A stretch of DNA of 64,000 nt from NCBI GenBank assembly GCA_022496805.1, contig CM040091.1:13816336-13880335 (forward strand), given 5' to 3'. The translations under genes were made by a program, and so were the position numbers. How positions within the stretch are numbered: the first letter of the stretch is position 1; the number at the start of each line of letters is the position of its first letter. Of this stretch, positions 24,581 through 36,292 are shown in pieces. The notes under the pieces were generated by a model. The model did not search any database, had not been told where the DNA came from, and was given only the letters and a program-made list of their open reading frames with translations. Origin of the DNA: Pohlia nutans (taxonomy: Eukaryota; Streptophyta; Bryopsida; Bryales; Mniaceae).

Positions 24581-25254
24581 GCAGTTCAGCTAAAATTGTG
24601 AGACCTAGTGAGCAAAAATCCAACTAGTCTAAAAGCAAAACTTCGAGGCATCACAAAACTGAAGCTTCCGCACTGTTTGGGATTCAATGTAACTCTTAAT
24701 TTTGAAGTGGTGGGGGTTGCAATGAGATTTGATGAAGTTGCATGCTGGAATTCACGCAATTTGATAAAGCCATTTGGGGTTGCGAGTGGATTCAGACGAA
24801 TTTAGAATTCCGGCGAATCAGTGAACCTTCAATGTGCGGTATTAGGTAATACAAGACGAATCGTTGCATTACAAAACACCGCTGTTACGTGTGTGAAATC
24901 TTCATTTCCAGAAGACTGAAGGTCACGTGAAACCTGCCAATACTTTTGCAAACACTGGACCATCTTTTTGCAAACAACGGTCTTAATCGGGATGCCACAT
25001 CTGCATCCACGTAGGTTCGGTGATTAGCAACAAGCGTTGGTGGGAACACCCGCAAAGATAATGGAGATAATATACTCAAGGAGTGCCGGCCTAAGGTTAG
25101 CGAGAAGGTTAGATGGGAACGGGCTTTTAGAACACATGTAGTTGTATCATTTTTATAGATTGAAATATATAAATTCATTAATTTTTAGTTCTCTTACTTA
25201 TTAGGAATAGTACCTGACTTTTTTTTAATTTTTTTTATGTCTTTTTTTTCTTCT

Positions 25255-25630
25255 TTGTTAGAATTTAACTAGCCATTTGTGGCGCTAAACCCTACAAAAA
25301 GAAATTTAATTTAAAAAATAAAAAATAAAAAATCAGAGTGGGTACAGTCGCTATCTGTACCATAAATGGCGGAAAAATAAATAAATAAAAGGAGAAACAA
25401 AAGAAGAAAATAAAACAAAGAAGAAGGAAAAGAAATTTTTTAGTGTGGATACAGCCGCTGGCTGTATCCTAAACAATGGCGGAAAAAAAATTCAATTTTA
25501 AAATCATTGTATTTAGGTTCCGGCAATTGTATCCACCATGATTTATTATATATTTTTACATTTAAAATTTTAAAAAAATTAATTTTTTGAGGGTTTAGCG
25601 TCATGAATGGCAAGCTAGATCTTGATAAGA
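25255..25630. repeat. Fold-back (inverted repeat) segment
   Basis: 'actagccatttgtggcgctaaaccctac' (25268 onward) is answered by the inverted 'gagggtttagcgtcatgaatggcaagct' (25589-25617), and 'tacagtcgctatctgta' / 'tacagccgctggctgta' lie inside. A possible small inverted-repeat element; the superfamily is not assigned. Confidence 0.5.
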
Positions 25631-25649
25631 AGAAACACAAGATATAAAT

Positions 25650-25822
<173 letters not shown>

Positions 25823-26830
25823 CCACAAATGGCAAGTTGAACCCCAACTAAGAAGAAGAAAGAAGAAAACATAAAAAAATAAAAAAAACCTTGGTGTGAA
25901 TGTGACATCTGTCGCTGCACAAGAAGAGCCGCCAAAAAAAAAAAAAAAAGGAAAACAAAAAAAAAGAAAAAAAAGAAGAGAAGAAGAAAGACAAGAGAAA
26001 AGAGAAGAGGAAGACAAGAAAGCTTGAGGGGTGCACTCTACATTATGTTTGAGAATCACGAGCATTCATGACCCCTTCTAAAAACCCCCTTGTATACGAG
26101 AGGTTATATGTCTAAATACCTTTGTATATAGATACATTTTGTTTCAAATATATGTTCAGTGTAGGTATACATGAATATTTTTAGTTCTAAATGTGTTTAT
26201 TGTATGTATACGTAATACGACAGTGTTCAAATTAATACCCCTTCTGTGCACTCACGTGTACTCGTACATGTTTAGTACAGTGCACCCCTCGAGCAAGAAA
26301 GAAAACGGGTGTTTTCACAGTAGGGTGTTCAAAACAGTAGGGCGTCCGAAATTAAACGCCCTTTAAAATAGAAAATTCCAAAAAAAATCTTCTAAGTTTA
26401 GTTGACTAATGAAAACAGAGCCTATAGTATGGTTGGAATATGCATTTGAAATGGTTTACAAGCAAATTAAATGACATCAACATGATATTCCACAAAGATT
26501 ATCAAAACATTCCAAAAGATTTCAAAAATAATATAAAATATTTTGAAAAGATTCCATTTTTACTATATTAAAATGTTTTTGGTGTTTTCCTTATTTATTA
26601 GATTACGTCATTAATGCAAATGCCTTACAACATTAGAAACTTTTTCTTTGTTAAGAACTATGACATCCTAGCGTGAAAACATCCAGACCAAAAAAAAAAA
26701 AAGATAAAGAAAAGATAAAAGAGAAGAAAAAGATAAAGATAATTTGTTTAGAAAAGAATTGTTTGTTTTTTAATGCAAGTGATTATAGCCAAAAACAAAA
26801 AAAAGAGATTTCTAATTTTTAGAGAAGAGT

Positions 26831-27528
26831 TTAACCCCGAAAGGTTGGGCCTATGACCATGGAATCATGTTTTATCTGTCACACTCAATTTTTCTACTAA
26901 AAATAATACAAGAATTCAAATTTCTATTTTTAGTAGATGAAGTCACATGCCTACTACAAATCATGAATTTTTCATAAATTTTGGTGAAAATTTGAAATTA
27001 CTATGGTTTTATGAAGTAATTGTAAAGAAAATCTATATCAATTACAAAATGTACTAGAAAATTCCGATTTTTTTTACCTAAGGTGTAAATTACAATAAAA
27101 AAAAATTAGTTGATGAAAATCATCCGTGTATCTAAATTTAGAAGTTTTGCTACACCTTGGTGATACCTACCGAACTTGTAACTACAATAGAACACTCAAT
27201 TTTCAAAATTTTCAAAATTTTTTGTTAGTTAAGCTCAAATGCAATGGCACTCATTTTCATGGCCTAAATTTAGTTTAAGTAGAACAAACAAAAAAATTCA
27301 AAATACACTACACAGTAAACCGTTCTTACGACTCTATTGTAGTTGGGACCCCATGTAAAATTTAAAAATAGCTTGAATGATTTGATTTTAACTTGAAGGG
27401 GTGACATCACCAAACAAAAGCCCTTCACATAAAGAATTGAATGGAAGTCATCCACGTAGCAAGTTGGAATTGAAAAGTCAACTTCATTCATAAGCCATTT
27501 TTTGGTCTCTTCGGCATTTAGGGGTTAA
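26831..27528. mobile_element. TTAACCC-type element (698 bp)
   Basis: TTAACCCCGAAAGGTTGGG at the left, GGCATTTAGGGGTTAA at the right. A collinear but truncated relative is at 63071-63740 ('tgtcacactcaatttt', 'ctactacaaatcatga', 'aaggtgtaaattacaat'). Confidence 0.7.
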
Positions 27529-28485
27529 CCAATTTTTTTTAGCCAAATTTGCATATGAAATGAGCTCACTTGTCCAATTGCATAAATAGCGAATTGCGTG
27601 TTATCAATGGAAAATAGACATGTATATATCATGAATTTTTTATTCATTCACTGCCTTACAACTCACTTTTTATGTTTCAAATTTGAAATTCAAAAAAATC
27701 TTCAATTTTGAAGTCCTTTTTAGATGTAGCTCCTCTTTAAAATATTTCAAAGGTTCTTGAAAATTATAAAAAATATTTACATACCACATTTCATGTTGTA
27801 AACACTACAATTGATTATTAGAATATTATAAATTAATATAGTCAATCACAAACACTTTCCATTAAGTATTTATATTCCTTTTTAATTCCTAAACTAAAAT
27901 CTCACACTCTGACAAAGTCTTGAATGTGGGCTACATGAATCATATTAACTCCTAACTGCTCAACCATGCATATTTTGCATGATATACAAAAGCGGACTTT
28001 GTTTTCTCATCCATCATGCATTTTTTGTAGTGTGAACTTTTTGTTGAATTTTGTATAGAAACTTAGCTTCATGCATGTGTAATTCAATTAGAAAGTTGAT
28101 GATTTGTCAAACTTTTATGCCGCATTTCATGTTGCAGTGTTTCACCAAAAAAGTTGAAGATTTTAGTCTAAAAGTGCTCTTGAAAAAGTCAACGCATAAA
28201 ATTAAGCAACCAAAAAAATTCCAAAAATCACTACACTTAGAGTATTGCATTTCAACCCATCAATACAAATTTCATCCACAAATTGTCAATATCTTATTCG
28301 TAATCAAATTACAAAATAATTTTTAATTTGAACTTTCAAATTTTATAGAAAAGTATTAGTGATAGCAATCGCAAATCTAACTTTATGGATAGGATCTAAA
28401 ATTCACAATGTACAACTTTTCTTCATACATCAAGTTCAAATATCCCTCTTAGTTACATTTTATAATGCATCTTTGCAAAACCGTC

Positions 28486-29650
28486 CTCGGGTGGGTCACT
28501 TACTGCATTTTACAAACAACGTACGGTAGAAAATAACATGGGTTTTATTCATCATAGGTAAAATTTATAAGAATTTATAAAAAAATTACAAATAAGATAG
28601 AATGCAATAAAAGAGTACAGGCCATTATAAATAATTTAGGTACACCACAATTCTGGTCCATTATGATTTTAGTACATATAATTTAGGGGATTGCGAATGG
28701 GATCCAATGTATTAAACTGAATACAGTCTGTTTTGGGGGAGAAACAGCTGGAGCACAGTTGGTAGGAAAGGGCGTTAGCTGCGCGGTGGACGAAAAGTAG
28801 GTCTAGAAGTGGATGAAAGCTCAGTTCTGTCTACCTGAATTTAAGGTTGCCGTTGGTTTTGAAGGTACTTAGGGTTAGGGTGCACATTTTCGAGAATGTA
28901 TGAAAGAAAGTTAAGTTCTCGTCATTTTCTTGACGCCATTTTTCTCAAAATTTTAAAGTCATGTTACTTTTAGATTATATTTAAGTCTTTACAAGGAAGA
29001 TAGCATATAAAAAATTGCATTGGTCACCGTTTTATAAAAAATGATAGAGTCCATAATATAAGCAATTTTTTCCCATTAAGTAATCATAGGGGTTCTTTTA
29101 ATTTTAGCTAGGAGGTAAATAGCCCCCAAAAAAACACCCCCTCGCCGCACGTGGTACTGTGAATAGCAAAATAATTTCCTCACGGAATCTCGCATGTATA
29201 CACTGAGCCCACTCACACACACACACACAAGTCGAGAGAAGCTTGCTAATTCAGCACTTTATTCACTTATAATCTTGTGTACACTTTTTTTGATTTTACA
29301 CCCACTTTCGTCCGTCACTCCGGCCACTCCCACATGAGTTCGGCCCAGAAATCACCACTTTCCCCGCCTTAAATCCTCCATCTCTATTCCTCAACCGTCG
29401 GTTATCGGATAACCGTCACGACTCCACAATCATGAATGCACTCTAACCCTAACCGCTAACTGCCAAAGCTAACCGCTAGTAGTAGAATAGTATCTAGTTC
29501 CAATGCACGAATGCAATAGTTGCAATAAATGTAGATTATGTGTTCGAGTCCTAATACCGTCGTCGAAGTAGTTCATATGCGTTGATACCTATGTGAGCGG
29601 AAAAATCACCATGACAGTACCCAAAATATATGAAGAGTGACCCACCCGAG
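28486..29650. mobile_element. hAT-like element with 8-bp target duplication
   Basis: A perfect 15-bp inverted terminus CTCGGGTGGGTCACT (28486-28500; complement 29636-29650) is flanked by the 8-bp direct duplication AAACCGTC (28478-28485 and 29651-29658). An 8-bp duplication is characteristic of hAT (also P) transposons. After discounting the solo LTR inside, it is about 700 bp with no transposase frame: non-autonomous. Confidence 0.75.
29158..29616 (-). mobile_element. Solo LTR of the Ty3/gypsy element at 45286-49808
   Basis: 459 bp from TGTGAATAGC to CCATGACA, near-identical to the reverse complement of the LTR 45286-45762. It is flanked by the 4-bp duplication GTAC (29154-29157, 29617-29620), so it arose by LTR-LTR recombination of a complete element. 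It sits 20 bp inside the right end of the hAT-like element. Confidence 0.9.
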
Positions 29651-29693
29651 AAACCGTCCAATTTAGACAAGGATGAGGATGTTCAGGGGTTAT

Positions 29694-31046
29694 CAACTTT
29701 AATCAATTAATAGAAATTGTTTGATGTACTTCCATATTGTATTCTACTTGAAGTAAATGAAGATATATTAAAATCATGCTTTCACAATAAGATTTGTAAT
29801 CTAATTTATGTTAAAGGGAAACAATTTCACAATTTTATAGTATGACATTCCTTATGAACTACCCCAAGCACGCTTGTACTCGCTTTCCTATAATGACCTA
29901 TTTATAAGTACCTATTGGCAATGTGCTTATATTAATGAACATCAATGTTGTGTTGGTATCATTTTGTTGGTATATTATCAACAATGATATATTTAGATTC
30001 TTTAAATATAACAACTATTGTGAATATGTTGAATTATTTACTCAATTAGTATGCACGCTTGCGTTATATTGTATTAATATCATCAATTAGACTTATATAT
30101 TGTAGTTATTTTTTGATTCACAAAGATTTAGAGGTATTTATGTTCCAAAACACATCAAGAATGTCATTTCCCTATTTTTATTCGGTTGAGGCCCCACCTT
30201 GAAAAACAACCCCCTCTTCCAATGGTTTTTTTCCCAATTAGGTCCTCCTAGGGTAATTTTCCAAATTAGCAAAAACAATTTGCCAAAAAAAACACCGAAG
30301 GTGCCCAAAATGGAAATTTCAGAGAAATGAGGGGTGAATGAACAGTGCCCGCATTCAAGACCACTGGGGATTTAGAGACGGGGCAAACAGAGGCTGGGCT
30401 TGCAAACCCTGCCTGAGCCAAAATTAATGATGAAATATGTACTGTGAGTTCATGACAGTGATTGAAGAAATTGTTGCACCAGTCACAAAGAAGAGAGGGC
30501 CATGGGAAGAAGCTCCTATTGGCTCTGGGGCTCTTCAATTTCCTTATCAAAAGAGTGTTGAAGAACTGTGGGAGAGTGTGGAGACGGTGTGCACTAGTGT
30601 GCAGGGACTGTGCAGTATTGGGGAGAGAGTGTGCATCCCTGTGCACCCGAAAAATCCCCTCTTTACACACCTCAAAACCCATAATTCGGATTTCACACCC
30701 ACGCCAATTAATACCCACCCTAATTGAAATAACCAGTCAAAACTTACTAATACCATATACATGTATATCTCTTATCTGCTACCAAAACAAAAGCTTCTAC
30801 TCAATGAATAAAACCACAATCCATTCAGCAACCCAAATTTCTCCTTAGACCATTGTGAATAAAGACTCTGTTATACTGATTCTTCAAGTGCTACCCTTCT
30901 CCTCCTTCACTAAAACAAACACTGATGTTAGTTCTATTGACAAATCTTAGAACCATCCTAAATGGTGAGCTTTCAAGGTCCAGAAGTAGTGAACTTTTCT
31001 GATTAGTGTACGCTATGGTCAGATTCACGAATTATATTAGGTCTCA
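29694..31046. other. Intergenic stretch, no confirmed gene
   Basis: Overlapping open frames exist at 30266-30727 on both strands (150 codons minus, 96 and 128 codons plus), with somewhat higher GC than the flanks. I recognise no domain and cannot choose a frame. The plus-strand piece with KKRGPWEEAPIGSGALQF is the most protein-like. It is left unannotated as a gene. Confidence 0.35.
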
Positions 31047-31218
31047 CACTACTAGAAAATCCAAATTTTGTTGTTGTTTTAGTTGCGTTGATCTGATTCA
31101 CTTTTTTTTTGTTGAAATGGGCAATCTATTGATTTGAACAAAAATGCGACCAAATAAAAAAAAATGAATTACATCAACACAACCAAAACAACAAAAAAAA
31201 TCGGATTTTCTAGTAGTG
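31047..31218. mobile_element. CACTA-type MITE (172 bp), TCA target duplication
   Basis: Inverted ends CACTACTAGAAAATCC and GGATTTTCTAGTAGTG, with 3-bp duplication TCA at 31044-31046 and 31219-31221. The flanking host sequence is itself duplicated ('gagctttcaaggtccag.agtagtgaa' at about 30967 and 31230), so the MITE sits between two short direct repeats. Confidence 0.8.
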
Positions 31219-31221
31219 TCA

Positions 31222-32099
31222 CCATGCTAACTGATGAGCTTTCAAGGTCCAGTAGTGAAATCTTCTGATTATCTTATGGTCACATTCAGCAAGCAATAGA
31301 CAAACTAAATTAATTGTAGAGCCCTAGAGCTTTAGTTGCCTAGTTTCTAAATTTTTGGATGATTCAACATTTTCCAAATTTTGAGTACACTATCAAAAAT
31401 AGTCAAAATTTAAGACAAAATTTTGTAATGTATGATTGTATTGAGAATTTCCTTAACATTCATCATTTAGCTATTTAGCTTTAAGAAGATTTTCAACATT
31501 TAGTTTTAGAAATCTGACAATATCGCATAGTATATATTATCGTATGTGAGGGTCAAATTTGGACAGTATCGTGTCAAAATCTAATATCCACATCATGTTT
31601 TGAGAGGTCCACGTCACCATAAACCAATCACAAGATGACATGTGGCACTTTTGGACAAAAAGTAATTAATTAATGTCGAAACTGACCACGACGTAGGGTA
31701 TGTTAGTGACTTGAGAATTTGCCCAGGTAATTAAGTGGAAAGCGGAGGTAATTACGCAACGAATGGGAACGCGAGACCAGCATCCGGTCCACCAGTCGAG
31801 ATGCACCGTTCATCGCTAGTCCGATTTGTGGTTCAGCTCAGCCTCGATCAGTCTTCAAAGTGGACTGATCGATCGGTGCTACAATTCATTCCTCAGCTTC
31901 CATCGGTTTCTCGTCATATATATAAAGAACTCCGGTCTATGGTAGGACCGGCGTGAATGAAGTGTCTGTTCATCCTACCTTAGGTTCAATGCCCACAGGA
32001 CAAAGAATCTGGGGTTAGGATTACTCGCCTCTCTCAAGGTTAGACACTATAGTAGCCAACAATATGTTTCAGAGGATGTGATGAAATATATATAAAGTA
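31222..32099. other. Intergenic stretch before the LINE 3' end
   Basis: Contains a GC-richer patch (31730-31960) with a 73-codon open frame and a TATA-like 'atatatataaag' at 31915-31926. There is no homologue I can name. The change to strongly G-rich plus strand at about 32100 marks the start of the LINE. Confidence 0.35.
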
Positions 32100-35000
32100 T
32101 ATTGGTTGGGAGAGTGGCGTTGTAAATTTATGGAGGATCATTATTGGATGGTAATGTTTGGTTGTTTTCTATGCGTCGTTTGTAGAGGAGGATGGACATA
32201 GCATGATGAATGGCGATGACGTTTATATCGTTCATGGTACTTTTTATTTGATGTTTAGGGATTTTGAAGGTAGTTTTGAGGATTTTTATTGAGGGGATGT
32301 GTGTAGATGCGCGGGCTCCAGCAGTAATAACTAGTAATGGGGCGACTTTCCATCCTTTGGATGCAATATCGTCTAAGAGAGGATGGTACTTTTGGATTTT
32401 GTTAGTGATGGTATCGGGGGAGAATCGGTCATTGCAATATGTAAATTCAATGAATTGGATGGTGAGAGATGGATCGGGAGTTGTGGGAGGAACATGTTGG
32501 TAGGAGAGACCTTTAATGCATAGAATGTCAGGTTTGAAACGTGCATTACATTGGCATCGGGGGGTCTCACATGAGCAGGGGAGGAGCCAAGAGGGAACTG
32601 TGTTATCCGGGGAGTTGTTTTGGAAAATACCAACATTCATGAGTGTGTAGCATCTTGATTTGTTAGAGGAGATGAGGAGTTTTCGCAATGCCCAAACAGC
32701 CTTATTATGGCGTTTGGTTCGTAGGGCATGTATATGGTGATGGTTGCATTTGAGGAGGACGTGTAGCCAAGTATCAGGATCTAGTGAGTTGCATATGGAG
32801 CAAGTAGCAGAGGGGAAGCGTGCTATGCCAAAGAACAGTTGTTTCCTGGCATTACCCATATATTGTCCAGTGCGAAATTTGAGTAGGCAGGTTTTTTGGG
32901 CATCTGAAATGTTTGGGTTGGTCCAAAATGCATTTGAGAGATGGTTGTCAAGGTTGTTGTTAGAAACCCATTTGTCTAAGTTGGGAAGTTTTTTGGTGAT
33001 GGTTTTTAGATTGGTTTCGAGGTCATGTTTGATTATATATTTTTCAAGGGATCTAATGGGTCCTTTGTCAGGGACCGCTTCCATAGATGGCCAATCAAGT
33101 TTTTGGAAAAATTATGGGGTGGAGTGTGCAAATTCATGTGGAAGTTCGGCATTCTTGTGGTCGAGTGCTCTGCCAGCATTGGCGAGTTTGTCTGCTGTTT
33201 CATTGCCTTCTATCTGGGCATGTGCTCGAACTTTGTAAATATGTGTTGGTTGGGAGCGTTGTTGTAGGAGGTTAACCATTAATGTAAGTATGGTTTTATC
33301 TGCATGGTTGTTGTGAAGGGTGGGGTGCTTGATTTGTGTTTGGAGAAGGTATAGGCAGTTAAGGCAATCTGTAAATATGTAGGCTGGTTCATGTTGGTAA
33401 TCTGTAGTTAGTAGTAGGAGAGTATCGTAAAGAGCCATGAGTTCGGCACGTAGAATGTTTTGGTGGCCATATAGGCGTTTAGAGATTTGGATTTCAGGTT
33501 TGAGAGGGTTGTAAATTCCATATCCAGCAGTTTCACGGATCCATTCACCAGTACTGTTTTGCTTGGGTGGTTCGAAGGAACCGCCAGTGTAGTAGCTTTG
33601 TTGGGGAGGGAATTTGAGGGGGATGGTGGTGGCGTAGTTAGGGAGGTTGGGTATGGGGAAGGAGGTTGTCATGGGGGGAGGTGGGTATGTGAAGTGATGC
33701 CAGCTTTTGTTTGGTTTGACTGGGGTGTTTGGGGGAGTAGGGGGGGCAGGTTGAAATGCGGCATGAGCAATGTTTAGAGTAGTAGCGGTATCTTGAAGAG
33801 TAGAAATTTGGTTTTGTGTGCCAAAAGAGGAAGTTTGGTGATGTATGCAAAGAATGTGGGTGGCAAGTGGCTCCAAACGTTTTTTGTGGAGTTCGGGGGG
33901 AAGGGTAGGTTCTTCATATGTGAGAGTGTCAGGTTGGAAGTGGATAATGATATGTGTATCCGGGTAGGGACCAAGGAGAGGGGTGTGGTTTTGGTACCAG
34001 TTAATATCGGGAACTGTAAGAATGGTAACGTTCGTGGAATCTTGTTGGGCAGCTAAACGGGCCCAATGTATGGCTTGTTGGGTTGCGAGAGCGTTGTGAG
34101 GGTGGGCATATCCAATGCCTTGCCATTTATAGTGGAAGGCTGGGCCAAGAGATCCGAATATTGTATCACGGAGGAAAGGGGAATGGTACATGGTGAGTAG
34201 TGTTGAGCAGGTGACTGGGGAAGAAAAATAGGAGTGGGTGATGCCAAAAGTAGCAATGAGAGAGTTGAGAAGGGTGGAGGGAAGTGTGTGATTGGAAGCT
34301 TTAAGGGGATCTGTTTTAGGGAGTCTATATTTATATCTTTGATAAAGCCATACTACTTCGGTTTCGAAGGATTGGGGAGGGGGGGAAATTGAGTGAGTTT
34401 TAGTTTGGGCAATTTTATATTGGCGCCAGAGCCAATGGAGTCGAGTGACCGGGATGGTAATAAGATGTTTGCCAGATGATTCGTAAATGTGGGCTTGGTC
34501 AGTTTGTGTTTGTATGGTTGGTTGGTTAATTTGTATGTCTTTTGAGGGATTACAGTCTTGTGTGTAAATGTAGGTATGGGGGAGGAAAGTGGGGGCTGGG
34601 ATATGTCGTATATCACGTGTTTGTATTGAGGTAAAGGATCTTTGGGCAAGAGTGGTATAGTGTTGGTGTTGTATTTTTGTAAAATAGGAGGTAAGGAGGG
34701 TAGTGTTGTGGGAGATCACTAGTGGTAGATTTAGTGGAAAGAGACGGCTTTGTGTGAGCCATTTGGTGTACGAGAGATTGGAGGGAAGTGTCCATTGGCA
34801 GAGGTATGTGTCGTATGTTTTAGAGATGTTATATTTATCTGTGGTTTTGATGGATTTGTGAAGAAGGATAGAGCTGATTGGAAATTCTTGTGGGTTGTTG
34901 GGGATGTCGGTAGGGGGGAGGTGTATTTGAGGAGGAGGTAGTAATTGGAGTGGAGGCACAGGGGGGGATTGTGGGGTGATAGTATGATTTATGGTGTGAT

Positions 35001-36099
35001 ATTCGGGCTGTAGGATGCGGGAAGGTGGATGTGTCTGACATGGATTTGGGCAGGTATTGTTGCAAGCGGGCTGGCAGAGGAGTGTGTAAGCTATATTGAG
35101 GGCAGATTTAATTAGTTTGGTGGGAGTAGCGTGGTAGTGTTTAAAGTCTTGTGGAGTCATGAGTTGGTGGCCATTAGGGAGTGTTAGGTGCTTAATTTCG
35201 GTGATGTTGTGGAGAAGAAGTTTGTGTAGTAATTTAATGGAGAGATCAGGGTTAAGGTGTGGAGCTAGAATGGGGACTTGGGTCATCCATGCGTTTTCTA
35301 ATGGGGTGGAATGTAAAAAGAAGTTTTCATGAAGGTTATTGAGATGGGCGCCACCAGTTGAATGGAGGAGGTGTATTGTTCGGGTGATGGGAGATCTATA
35401 GCAATGTTGTGGTGTGATTCGAGGTATGTTTAATGCTCCGCCGTGTTTAGCGAGGATGTATTGGATAAGGCCTTTATATATGGTCCCTAGTTTCCCAGTA
35501 TCGTTCAGGGCAGAGCGGAGTTGTTCTCCTATACATCGGAGGTAGGCATTTTTTAGGGAGAAGGCTTGGATACCAAACAGTGCATGGGGGAGTTGTGTGA
35601 TGATATTTGCTGTGCTTTTTGGCAGACCACATATTTGTTTCTTGGTAGCAATTATTTTCTTGTCTAGTTTTTTAATGGTTGGGAGTGAGTATGGAACTGC
35701 ATAAAAACTGTAGGCAATGCCAGCTTGAATGACAGTGTCCAACATGTTGATTTTTTGTTTCATTGTTGTTGGGCAGAGTGTAAGTTGTTTGCATTGTCTG
35801 ACAAGTTTGGTGGTAGTAGTGTGTATTTGTAGTTTCCATTTGAGTGATGGAACCAATTGGATCCCGAGGTAAGTGTATGGTTCATTTTGGTGGAGGATTG
35901 GAATTGGTTGGTTACGATAGTGTATGTTGTGTTCTTGTAGCCAAGATTTAAAGGCATTTGGGTTATGCTTGGATTTGTTTGGACAGCCAGTTACAGCGCA
36001 TTTTGAGATTCCAAGATCCATGCCGGCCCATTTGCAGTATTTATCAAGTTTGTTGAGTTGTAGTTGTAGAGAGGGGGCATTGTTTGTGATTATGGCTAA

Positions 36100-36114
36100 A
36101 TCATCAGCGTACGC
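36100..36114 (-). other. RT catalytic motif AYADDLA
   Basis: The minus-strand codons for YADD are intact, in the frame downstream of the 36289-36292 base loss. They therefore lie in a different frame from the upstream RT motifs. Confidence 0.9.
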
Positions 36115-36288
36115 GGCCGTGTTCAGGGTGACATTGGAGGTTTTGAAAGGATATCCGTTATGGCCTTGTTGGAGCCATCGGAGTAATGGTTCAAGAAATA
36201 GGATGAATAAGTATGGGCTAAGAGTATCTCCTTGGATGGTGCCACGTTGAATTGGGATTGGTTTTGTTTGTCCAAGTGTGCACCCGTG

Positions 36289-36292
36289 AAAA
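36289..36292 (-). other. Single-base frameshift in LINE ORF2
   Basis: Upstream RT (…GNIYSQSSTIF) and downstream RT (GTIQGDTLSPYLF…YADD) are in adjacent frames that meet at this A/T homopolymer. Loss of one base explains it, and the total ORF2 length becomes a multiple of three if one base is counted in. Confidence 0.8.

Larger units (their letters stand above)
27945..29693 (+). mobile_element. TTAACCC-type element of the 8674 subtype, carrying nested insertions
   Basis: The left end TTAACTCCTAACTGC and internal landmarks ('agcttcatgcatgtgtaattcaatta', 'ataatgcatctttgcaaa') match 8674-9262. The right end reads CAGGGGTTAT (29684-29693), one substitution from TTAA. The hAT-like element 28486-29650 is inserted close to the right end. 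A hairpin (atgcatattttgcat) lies just inside the left end. Confidence 0.6.

Noticed and set aside
30266..30848. Overlapping frames on both strands (up to 150 codons)
   Set aside because: No recognisable domain, competing frames, and no splice or start evidence to choose one.
31735..31956. 73-codon plus-strand frame near a TATA-like motif
   Set aside because: Short and without homology I can name; could be a chance frame in a GC-richer patch.
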